Source: Massiliimicrobium timonense
Lineage (GTDB): Bacteria; Bacillota_I; Bacilli_A; Erysipelotrichales; Coprobacillaceae
Length of the DNA: 64,000 nucleotides
Direction of reading: 5' to 3'
Assembly: GCF_002160865.1 (NCBI RefSeq)
Contig: NZ_NFLJ01000011.1
Span: 1-64,000, forward strand
Each line of letters starts with the position of its first letter. Position 1 is the first letter of the stretch. Below are positions 9,442 through 17,529 of this stretch, in pieces. The notes under the pieces were generated by a model. That model worked only from the letters and a program-made list of their open reading frames with translations, was not told the origin of the DNA and did not search any database. Both the position numbers and the translations under genes were made by a program.

Positions 9442-11236
9442 GTTTAATATCAACATATGGTGTTTTGAAATACATAATTAATCGTTGTCTTTCTAAGATT
9501 TCAAAAGTTTAATATCAACATATGGTGTTTTGAAATTTCTTCCTTTTGCATTAGCTTTTGTTACCTTGGTTGTTTAATATCAACATATGGTGTTTTGAAA
9601 TCTATTGTTGTATCTAACAATGACAGTGTCTTCCGTGTTTAATATCAACATATGGTGTTTTGAAATTAATCTGTTTTTATCATTGACAGTTTTTCCTGCG
9701 TTGTTTAATATCAACATATGGTGTTTTGAAATATGAATACTGTCAATAACTATATTGCAGAAGTTAAGTTTAATATCAACATATGGTGTTTTGAAATATA
9801 TATTAACATCAAAATTAATGGAAAATGATCTCTGTTTAATATCAACATATGGTGTTTTGAAATGCAGCTTCATTAGCCGTAGCAGCATCTTGTTGAGCTG
9901 TTTAATATCAACATATGGTGTTTTGAAATTGATACGCTTCATACATTTCTATGAAGTTTTCGTAGGTTTAATATCAACATATGGTGTTTTGAAATAATTG
10001 GAAATGAAAAAGAGTTTGTGATTGGGGTAGGGTTTAATATCAACATATGGTGTTTTGAAATATGAAAGATGTGAATTGATAGGTGCTATCCGTTTACGTT
10101 TAATATCAACATATGGTGTTTTGAAATATGTTTAATGTATTAGAGTTCTTAGCAACACCATAGTTTAATATCAACATATGGTGTTTTGAAATCCAGTAGC
10201 TTGAAAATCAATCTTATCACCATTATCGTTTAATATCAACATATGGTGTTTTGAAATTTAGGTGGAGGTCCAGCACTTGCAGGAGGTATTTTGTTTAATA
10301 CCAACATATGGTGTTTTGAAATTCAACTCCTTCGACTTCAACATCTCCCATTTCATCGTTTAATATCAACATATGGTGTTTTGAAATTATACCTCCACCT
10401 TCTCTATAATTTTATTCCTTCGATGTTTAATATCAACATATGGTGTTTTGAAATTCTATCCATGTATCGCTTGATTTATCCCACAGAACGTTTAATATCA
10501 ACATATGGTGTTTTGAAATTTCAAGGAACAAATTACAAAGAAGATATTAAGAGCAGTTTAATATCAACATATGGTGTTTTGAAATCTATAGTTAGTGTCA
10601 TACGCTTGTTGAGCAGTTTCTGTTTAATATCAACATATGGTGTTTTGAAATTCCTTTTTGATAACTGGATTTGTCACTTCTCCCTGATTAATATCAACAT
10701 ATGGTGTTTTGAAATATGTTTTTTGCAAAAGCAAAAATGATTTTATGCTCTAATCAATATCAACATATAATGTTTTGAAATATGACAACCTGTGCAATCA
10801 CAAAACACAGTTCTTGATCAATATCAATATATAATGTTTTGAAATGAAGATATGTATACAATCACAAAGGATAAAGAAAGTGATCAATATCAACATATAA
10901 TGTTTTGAAATATGTATTCTTAGACACAAAAAAATAGAAACAACTCTGATTAATATCAACATATGGTGTTTTGAAATTCAACTCCTTTATAAAAGGTATT
11001 TCCAACTTTCCAGGATTAATATCAACATATGGTGTTTTGAAATACAAAGAGTTCAATTCCTAAGTCTTTTGCAGTTTTGATTAATATCAACATATAATGT
11101 TTTGAAATGCCATTGAACTTGCACCAGAGGGAACGGGATATCAATCAATATCAACATATAATGTTTTGAAATTTAGCCTGAGTAGCATTTTCTTTTGCTT
11201 CGTCCAAATCAATATCAACATATAATGTTTTAAAAT
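9442..11236 (+). CRISPR. CRISPR array 2 (28 repeats, 27 spacers)
   Basis: 28 repeats of 30 nt with 27 spacers of 34-37 nt. The repeat begins GTTTAATATC and ends GTTTTGAAAT. The first 19 copies (9442-10651) are identical except for one base in the copy at 10293. From 10686 onward the copies change: they begin GATTAAT, GATCAAT or AATCAAT, and the middle reads TATAATG instead of TATGGTG in several. The last copy (11207) also ends TAAAAT. This gradient shows that the leader is on the left, next to cas2, and that spacers on the right are older. No spacer is shared with array 1 by eye. Apparent reading frames across the array are artefacts of the 65-66 nt period. Confidence 0.99.
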
Positions 11237-11404
11237 TATACCGTCTTTATTTTGTTTCAGTAAATAACTATTAATTAATAACAATCCCAAATGACCAAAA
11301 ATAAAAATATTATTTATACAAAACCTTAATTATTCATGAGATTATAATATAATCATGAAATATCCTTATTTCATAGGCATTTTCTGCTTTTATTTATTCT
11401 TTTT
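11237..11404. other. AT-rich spacer after array 2 with two small hairpins
   Basis: 168 bases without a gene. They contain an interrupted inverted repeat around 11333-11359 (TTCATG ... CATGAA) and a perfect 8-bp stem, ATGAAATA at 11355-11362 with TATTTCAT at 11367-11374. Their function is unknown. Confidence 0.4.
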
Positions 11405-11434
11405 CTATTCACCCGTTGGGTGAATAGTTTTCTT
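11405..11434 (+). terminator. Intrinsic terminator used as group IIC intron insertion site
   Basis: Perfect 10-bp stem CTATTCACCC / GGGTGAATAG with loop GTT, followed by TTTTCTT. It lies past the end of array 2 and directly against the 5' end of the group II intron. It may end the array 2 transcript. Confidence 0.85.
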
Positions 11435-11965
11435 GTGTGCCGGGCATGGCATGGATTCAGTTGGAGATAAACCAACCACAGGTAGTTGCCGCCAAGTGTA
11501 GTGAACCACAAGCCGTTGATAGTGATGTCATGGGTGAAGGAAGTGGTGTAGCGATTCTTTCGAACGTACGAACAGAAACCTGATATAAGGCTAAATGGTG
11601 GATAAGGTTGCAAGACAAACCGAAGTCCAAATGGTAAACGTAAAACCAAGACAGTAAATCAGGGCGTTGTGAAAGAAATAGGATTCATGAATTACCCCGG
11701 GAGGTCTTATGGACGAGGAAGTCTAATAAACTTTAAAATCAGTGATAGTACCCTCGGTCGAAAAAGGTTTATCATAAGAAGTCAGATGAAGTCATAGTAG
11801 GTAGAAATACTGAAGGACTGAAACGTTTATAGAGTGCAAATCACTATAAGCAATGTTTGGATAATCCGAATATGAGGATAGCCTAGAACTATGAATCGTA
11901 ATCATAGATGGTAAAAGTAATTGGGATGGTTCCAAATAAATTTACAAATAGAGGAGGAGCAGCAA

Positions 11966-13264
11966 ATGAAATTAATGGAAAAGATACTTAGTCAAGAGAA
12001 TTTAGAAATGGCTATCAGAAAGGTCAAACAGAATAAAGGAGCACCTGGAATAGACAGAATGACAGTGCAAGAAATTGAATACTGGTTTGAAAAATATCAA
12101 GATGAACTTATCACAAAGATAATGAACAAACAGTATCGACCAATGCCTGTCAAGAGAGTTTACATTCCAAAACCTAATGGAAAGCAAAGACCATTAGGGA
12201 TTCCAACAGTCATAGACCGAGTCATTCAACAAGCCATAGCACAGGTATTAAGTACAATCTATGAGCCAATATTCAGTGAACATAGTTTTGGATTCCGACC
12301 AAGACGTAGTGCACGTATGGCAATGGAAGAAGTGCTATATTATTTGAATGAAGGCTATGAATGGATAGTTGATTTGGACATTGAGAAGTTCTTTGATACG
12401 GTTAATCATGACAAGTTAATTTCAATCTTAAGAGAGCATGTCAATGATGCAGCAACATTACATCTTATACGAGCATATCTAAGAGCAGGTGTACTAGAGG
12501 ACGGACTTATTAGAAGCACAACAGTTGGTACACCTCAAGGCGGACCTATCAGTGTTGTACTATCAAATATCTATTTAGATAAATTTGATAAGGAACTAGA
12601 ATCAAGAGGGCTAAGATTCGTAAGATATGCAGATGATTGCATTATCTTCGTAAAAAGTGAAATGAGTGCAAATAGAGTAATGAAGTCGGTGATATCATGG
12701 CTGGAAAGGAAACTATTCTTGAAGGTTAGTGCCACGAAAACAAAAGTCATACGTCCAGTGAAAGGACAATTCCTAGGATTTACCTTTTATAAAGACAGAC
12801 AGGTATGGAAATGCAGACCTACAGAAGATAGAAAGAAACGCTTATATAAAAAGATAAAAGTCATTTTAACAAGGAAACAAGCTGTTTCAAGACCATTATC
12901 CATAACATTTACGAAAGTCAATCAAGTAGTAAGGGGATGGATAAACTATTTTAAGATAGGGTGCGTAAAGAAATTCCTTGAAAAATTTGGACAATGGTTA
13001 CGCCACAAGATACGATGTATCATCATTAAGCAGTGGAAGAAACCAATGACAATTTATGGAAATTTGATGAAACTCAACAAAGCATGTAAGTGCAACTTTA
13101 GTGATGAAGATATTTATAAATGTGCTAACACAAGACTAGGGTGGTATAGAAGAAGTGGACTCATTATAGTCAACAGCATTTTATCACCAATAATTCTAGG
13201 CATAAGAAAAGGGAATCGACCAGGTTTGGTCAATCCCCTTAGCTACTATCTTAAGAGCTTGTGA
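11966..13264 (+). CDS. ltrA: Group IIC intron reverse transcriptase/maturase
   Basis: 432 aa. Reverse transcriptase and maturase of the surrounding intron; it assists splicing and copies the intron RNA at the target. RT blocks are in order: NKGAPGIDRMT near residues 25-35, YIPKPNGKQRPLGIP, HSFGFRPRRSA, VDLDIEKFFDTVNH, GTPQGGPIS, and the catalytic FVRYADD near residue 221. A maturase domain follows (VRGWINYF, ANTRLGWYRRSG). There is no HNH endonuclease domain, as usual for class C. ATG 11966 follows GAGGAGGAG (11951-11959); an upstream in-frame start lacks such a site. Confidence 0.95.
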   Translation: MKLMEKILSQENLEMAIRKVKQNKGAPGIDRMTVQEIEYWFEKYQDELITKIMNKQYRPMPVKRVYIPKPNGKQRPLGIPTVIDRVIQQAIAQVLSTIYEPIFSEHSFGFRPRRSARMAMEEVLYYLNEGYEWIVDLDIEKFFDTVNHDKLISILREHVNDAATLHLIRAYLRAGVLEDGLIRSTTVGTPQGGPISVVLSNIYLDKFDKELESRGLRFVRYADDCIIFVKSEMSANRVMKSVISWLERKLFLKVSATKTKVIRPVKGQFLGFTFYKDRQVWKCRPTEDRKKRLYKKIKVILTRKQAVSRPLSITFTKVNQVVRGWINYFKIGCVKKFLEKFGQWLRHKIRCIIIKQWKKPMTIYGNLMKLNKACKCNFSDEDIYKCANTRLGWYRRSGLIIVNSILSPIILGIRKGNRPGLVNPLSYYLKSL

Positions 13265-13279
13265 TTCGATATAAATGTA

Positions 13280-13352
13280 GAGCCGTATACGAGAACCGTA
13301 CGTACGGTTCAACGGGAGGGGCAATAAAACTTGATTCTATTCCTCTACCCTA
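13280..13352 (+). ncRNA. Group II intron domains V and VI
   Basis: Domain V is a hairpin with arms GAGCCGTA (13280-13287) and TACGGTTC (13303-13310), including the AGC-type catalytic triad expected in the 5' arm. Domain VI follows (about 13314-13352), with the probable branch-point A in the 3' arm near CCTCTACCC. These form the catalytic 3' part of the ribozyme. Confidence 0.85.
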
Positions 13353-13415
13353 TTATATATAATAAAAGCTCCTGTATAATGTAAGTGACCAAACTACAAT
13401 ACAAGGAGCACTTAT

Positions 13416-14693
13416 ATGATACAATCTATTTTCAATTTTGACAACATAAATTTTAACGGTGGCAACATTTCCTGTGATGGTGGCAGCATCTTGCTTCTTT
13501 CATTTCTTAAAAAGTACAATCTGCTATCTTCATTAGATGACATTCCTTTCAATGATACAAGAAGATTGCCTAAGTATTCCAATTCTGACATTGTCACTCA
13601 AATTGTTTTACGTAACCTTTTAGGCTACTTCAATCAGGCTGATCAAATGACACTTGTTGATGATCCACTTTTATCACAATGCATCAATGCCTGTTCACAG
13701 CCTACTTTATCAAGATTCTTTGATAGAGTCAACATGAAAACCAACATGACCATTAAGGAACATATTCAAAGATTAGGTTGCGACTATGTCAATAGGCATG
13801 TTGAGAATATCATTCTTGACGTCGATTCAACAAAAACACAAACTCATGGACATCAGGAAGCTTCTGCATATATCTACCATTATGGTGTCAATGGATACCA
13901 TCCAATGATGATTAATGAATATAATACCAAACTATTGTTAAGTTCCAACTTTAGAACAGGAGCAGCATACTCATCTAATGGATTCATCAATGAACTCAAG
14001 AAAGTACTGGCACATCTTGATAGAAAAGGCAAGACTGTTTCCATGAGGGGTGACAGTGCATTCTACAATACTGAATTCATGGATTATATGCATCATGAAG
14101 ATATTCAATACTACATTAGAGCCAAAAGCTATGAAAAGATTCAAAATATGATCATTGAACATCTGGAAGACAATGGAATTGATTATTTGAATTACACAAA
14201 TCAGGAATCCTATTATGGAGAGATAGAATACTCACCTAAAAGTCTATCCACACCATGCCGATATGTTTTTAAGGTATTTCCAGCACAGGATAAACAGTTG
14301 ACAATGTTCCCAGTTATCTATTGCATCATAACAAATGACATGAAAAGATCATGCGAAGACATCTGTGACTTCTATGAGGAGAGAGGAAACTCAGAGAACT
14401 TCACAAAAGAACTGAAAGATGATTTCAATGGAGATAATGTAGGACATCATGATTTTGAAAAGAACTGTTTCCAGTTCATGATATCATCACTGTGTTATAA
14501 CTTCTATCATCTATTTAGGATTCTTGTATTAGAAGGCAAAGATCAGAAGATACGAATGAATACATTTAGAAACAAGTATCAAAAGATAGCAGTAAAGGTC
14601 ATACGACATGCAAGAAGAATCATATTGTCATTTAGCAGTGCATATAGATATAAGAAGAAATTCTTAAAATACTATCAAAAACTGCAGAATTAA
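13416..14693 (+). CDS. IS1380-family transposase
   Basis: 425 aa, full length. DDE transposase of the IS1380 family. Likely catalytic residues lie in DVDSTKTQTHG, MRGDSAFYN and YEERGNSENFTKELK; the last matches the family's E-x-R-G-N-x-E-N-x-x-K-x-L-K pattern. ATG 13416 follows AAGGAGC at 13402-13408. It sits 62 nt after the intron 3' end. I could not find clear terminal inverted repeats or a target duplication, so the limits of the element are not given. The reading frame is intact, so it may be mobile. Confidence 0.92.
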   Translation: MIQSIFNFDNINFNGGNISCDGGSILLLSFLKKYNLLSSLDDIPFNDTRRLPKYSNSDIVTQIVLRNLLGYFNQADQMTLVDDPLLSQCINACSQPTLSRFFDRVNMKTNMTIKEHIQRLGCDYVNRHVENIILDVDSTKTQTHGHQEASAYIYHYGVNGYHPMMINEYNTKLLLSSNFRTGAAYSSNGFINELKKVLAHLDRKGKTVSMRGDSAFYNTEFMDYMHHEDIQYYIRAKSYEKIQNMIIEHLEDNGIDYLNYTNQESYYGEIEYSPKSLSTPCRYVFKVFPAQDKQLTMFPVIYCIITNDMKRSCEDICDFYEERGNSENFTKELKDDFNGDNVGHHDFEKNCFQFMISSLCYNFYHLFRILVLEGKDQKIRMNTFRNKYQKIAVKVIRHARRIILSFSSAYRYKKKFLKYYQKLQN

Positions 14694-14719
14694 AACATAA
14701 AATCCATAGTTTATTGAAA

Positions 14720-14743
14720 GTAGTTGAAAAACTACACTTTTTT
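14720..14743 (+). terminator. Terminator after the transposase
   Basis: Stem GTAGTT / AACTAC with loop GAAA, followed by ACTTTTTT. Confidence 0.7.
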
Positions 14744-14750
14744 AGCTACG

Positions 14751-14785
14751 GTTATTCACAATTTTACGGTGGATAACATTTTTTA
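14751..14785 (+). terminator. Second terminator-like hairpin before jetA
   Basis: Nine-bp stem GTTATTCAC / GTGGATAAC with one G-T pair and a 9-nt loop, followed by ATTTTTT. It would insulate the Wadjet operon from the IS. It could instead belong to the right end of the IS. Confidence 0.6.
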
Positions 14786-14868
14786 AGCTAGAAAATAGAC
14801 ATGATTTATAAGTTTTTCATCACAAATTTGCTTTCATGAATAATTTGGGCAAAATATGTAAAAGATTG

Positions 14869-14898
14869 TTGCGATACATGATATTGAAAGAGTATAAT
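14869..14898 (+). promoter_or_regulatory. Probable promoter of the jetABCD operon
   Basis: -35 TTGCGA at 14869-14874 and -10 TATAAT at 14893-14898, 18-bp spacer. The start codon of jetA follows 30 nt later with GGAGGAAG between. Confidence 0.6.
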
Positions 14899-14927
14899 GA
14901 TTTCAAGTGAAAATATGGAGGAAGTTC

Positions 14928-16415
14928 ATGAAAGTTTATGATAAATTACTTAAACCAATTAAAGAAGTCAATTATCTAAGAGCAGATAATGTTGATAGGT
15001 ATCGTTTGATTATTAGATACTTCTTTTTGGAATACGAAAAGATTCATTATTGGATTCATAAAGAAGAAGTTTATGAAGAAATTAGACAGATAGAAGGCTA
15101 TCAAGATTATACATTAGAACAATGTCAACAAGATCTTCAACAGCTTACACAATGGCAAAATTTAACAGCAAGTCAAGATAGTAATAAAGTCAGAACAATA
15201 GATGATTTTAAAAATAAAAAATATCGTTATCAGCTAAGTGAATATACTGTTGAGATTGAAAGAATGACACTAAGATTAGAGAACTTAGAAATTGAAGGGG
15301 CATCATTAGAACCGACTTTACTGGAAAGAATTTATCATCAATTAACTCAAGTGAAAGACATAAGTCAAAAAGAAAATAGTGATGTGAATGGATGGCTGAA
15401 TTTGCTCATGAACGATTTTGTCAGATTAAATCAAAATTATCAGGATTATATCAAAACATTAAATAGTGCAAAAGCAGAAGAACTCATGAAGACAACAGAA
15501 TTTCTTGTTTATAAAGATAAAATCATTATGTATTTAAGAGAATTTGTCATGACCATGCAAAATACAGGAGCTTTAATTTCCAGTCTTATGAGAAATATTG
15601 ATGAAAATGATTTAGAATTAATTTTTCAAAAAGCAACAGACTACGAATTGTCTATTCCACGTATTGGACGAGCATTAAAGAGAGAAGATGTTTATCAAAA
15701 TTTTAAAGATAAATGGTTGAGTCTATATTATTGGTTTGTAGGTCAGGATGGTTATAATGAAGTTGATCATTTATATGATATATCTAATGAAATCATACGT
15801 AAAATGACGCGTTATGCACAACAAATATCTGAAATGATAAATCGTGGATCACATCGTAAAGAACAATATATACACATTGCTGAAATTTTTGAGAAATGTC
15901 AGGATATTAATGAAGCTCATTGCATGAGTGCTTATATTTTTGGGGTAGAAGATTGCCTACATCTTAACTATATTACACCTCGTTTAAGTGAAGACATACA
16001 TATGGGTGTTTATCAGGATCATCCTTCATATATTCAATTTGATCCTCATTCACGTATTGTTAGAAAAAAGACAGTCAGAAAACCTGCTGAAGACCATACT
16101 TTTGAACGTATGGAACAACAATTAATGATTGAAGCTGAATATGCAAAACAGATGGAAAAAATACAGGAACTCATTGTGAATAATCAAATTGATTTTTCGT
16201 CCTTACCAGTTATTGATGCGAATACAAGAAAAACATTGCTTATGTGGTTGTCAAAAGCTTTAGGTCAGGAATCTTTATCATCTAAAACAGACGATGGACG
16301 AGTTTATATGATTGATAAAAGTGAAGCTAATCAAATGTGTGAAGTTGAGTGTATAGATGGGCATTTTATCATGCCAAAATTTAAAATTATATTTAAGGAG
16401 AAAGTTCATGAATAA
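14928..16415 (+). CDS. jetA: Wadjet type II subunit JetA (DUF2397/TIGR02677-like)
   Basis: 495 aa. By analogy with MukF/MksF, JetA is the kleisin that links the SMC heads in Wadjet, a condensin-like complex that detects and cleaves small circular DNA. Its N-terminal half follows the TIGR02677 pattern (VNYLRADNVDRYRLIIRYFF near residues 15-34, LQQLTQWQNLTASQD near 73-87, KKYRYQLSEYTVEIERM). ATG 14928 is chosen because GGAGGAAG (14917-14924) precedes it; an in-frame GTG at 14907 does not fit. It is the first gene of four overlapping genes and overlaps jetB by 8 nt. I assign type II because all four proteins match the DUF2397/2398/SMC/DUF2399 set in size and order. Confidence 0.9.
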   Translation: MKVYDKLLKPIKEVNYLRADNVDRYRLIIRYFFLEYEKIHYWIHKEEVYEEIRQIEGYQDYTLEQCQQDLQQLTQWQNLTASQDSNKVRTIDDFKNKKYRYQLSEYTVEIERMTLRLENLEIEGASLEPTLLERIYHQLTQVKDISQKENSDVNGWLNLLMNDFVRLNQNYQDYIKTLNSAKAEELMKTTEFLVYKDKIIMYLREFVMTMQNTGALISSLMRNIDENDLELIFQKATDYELSIPRIGRALKREDVYQNFKDKWLSLYYWFVGQDGYNEVDHLYDISNEIIRKMTRYAQQISEMINRGSHRKEQYIHIAEIFEKCQDINEAHCMSAYIFGVEDCLHLNYITPRLSEDIHMGVYQDHPSYIQFDPHSRIVRKKTVRKPAEDHTFERMEQQLMIEAEYAKQMEKIQELIVNNQIDFSSLPVIDANTRKTLLMWLSKALGQESLSSKTDDGRVYMIDKSEANQMCEVECIDGHFIMPKFKIIFKEKVHE

Positions 16416-17529
16416 TAAAGAAGTTTTACTTTCGCAAAGATGGGTCTTAAAGCGTAATGATCGAGAACGTTATTACCAAATTAAAGATCATATCAAAGAA
16501 TTAAGAAATCTTTTTCAAGAAAAAGCAGGTTTTTCACTCATTTCACATCCTCAGTTTATAAGACTTGATAAAACACCTGGAAAAGCTGAACCCTGGATGG
16601 GAATTACTCAGTTTCAACATGTAGAAGAATATCAAATTCTATGTTATATACTTACATTTCTTGAGGATAAAGAAATTGAGGAGCAATTTATTTTATCCCA
16701 TTTATGCGAATTTGTACAAATTCAATTAGGTGTTGATGAAGAATATTGGCTACAATTTAAACATCGAAAAATGCTTGTCAATGTTTTAAAGTATTGTATA
16801 AAAGAACAACTTATTATTCAAGATGATGGAAACAGTGACCAGTTCATGCAAGATCAGTTTGTAGAAGTTTTATTTGAAAATACTGGATTATCAAGATATT
16901 TTATGCGTAATTTTACAGCTGATGTTTTTGAATGGGTAGATCCTCAAGATGTGATGGAAAATGAATGGGTTTCTAATGACAGTCAAGATCGAGGACTTAT
17001 TCGTATACAACGTGTCTATCGTCGTCTTTTACTGTCATGTGGTATTTATAGAGAAGATGATGAAAATGATGATTTTTCATATATTCGCAGATATAGAAAA
17101 AGCATTGAAAAAGATTTACAGCAATTTTTTCCATGTGATTTACAAGTTTATGAGTCCAGTGCTTTTTTAATTTTGGATGATGATGTGAAGGTAGGACAAA
17201 TGTTTCCTAAATCAAATGCTTTAGATGAGTTGGTTGTTTTATGCTGTAGTCAGATTCGTAAAGGTATTAAAAATAGAGATTACAAAATTGATGAAAGAGA
17301 AATTTATATCGATCAAAAAGAAAGAATTTTGAAAAGATTTAAACTTGTCATACAAAAACAAATATCTTATTTACCCGCTACTTATCGACAAAAAAGTATT
17401 GATCAACTTGTAGACATGGTTTATCAGCGTTTTATGGAAATTGGTTTTATGTCTTGTCAAAATGATGATGTTATATTTTATCCAGTTGTTGCGAAACTGA
17501 CTGGGGAATTTGAGGAGGGTCAATCATGA
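16408..17529 (+). CDS. jetB: Wadjet type II subunit JetB (DUF2398/TIGR02678-like)
   Basis: 373 aa. By analogy with MukE/MksE, JetB is the winged-helix partner that binds the JetA kleisin. It has the usual length and position for TIGR02678 and no enzymatic motif I can recognise. ATG 16408 has AAGGAG at 16395-16400 and lies inside the 3' end of jetA. The 3' end overlaps jetC in an ATGA, so translation is probably coupled through the whole operon. Confidence 0.87.
   Translation: MNNKEVLLSQRWVLKRNDRERYYQIKDHIKELRNLFQEKAGFSLISHPQFIRLDKTPGKAEPWMGITQFQHVEEYQILCYILTFLEDKEIEEQFILSHLCEFVQIQLGVDEEYWLQFKHRKMLVNVLKYCIKEQLIIQDDGNSDQFMQDQFVEVLFENTGLSRYFMRNFTADVFEWVDPQDVMENEWVSNDSQDRGLIRIQRVYRRLLLSCGIYREDDENDDFSYIRRYRKSIEKDLQQFFPCDLQVYESSAFLILDDDVKVGQMFPKSNALDELVVLCCSQIRKGIKNRDYKIDEREIYIDQKERILKRFKLVIQKQISYLPATYRQKSIDQLVDMVYQRFMEIGFMSCQNDDVIFYPVVAKLTGEFEEGQS

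Larger units (their letters stand above)
11435..13353 (+). mobile_element. Group II intron, class C type, apparently full length
   Basis: A 1.9-kb element that splices as RNA and moves by retrohoming. The 5' end is taken as GTGTGCCGGG at 11435, matching the group II GTGYG start. About 530 nt of ribozyme (domains I-III) precede the reverse transcriptase in domain IV. Domain V is the hairpin at 13280-13310 and domain VI follows, ending CTACCCTAT near 13353. Class C introns characteristically insert just after a terminator stem, as seen here. Both boundaries are inferred from motifs. All protein and RNA parts seem present, so it may be active. Confidence 0.88.

Noticed and set aside
9580-11056. 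Repetitive reading frames on both strands across CRISPR array 2 with ISTYGVLK or FKTPYVDI repeats
   Set aside because: They are translations of the CRISPR repeat; the period and the spacer content explain them fully.
11371-11649. 92-aa minus-strand frame in the intron
   Set aside because: It lies across the ribozyme domains of the group II intron, has no ribosome site, and its sequence is explained by RNA structure.
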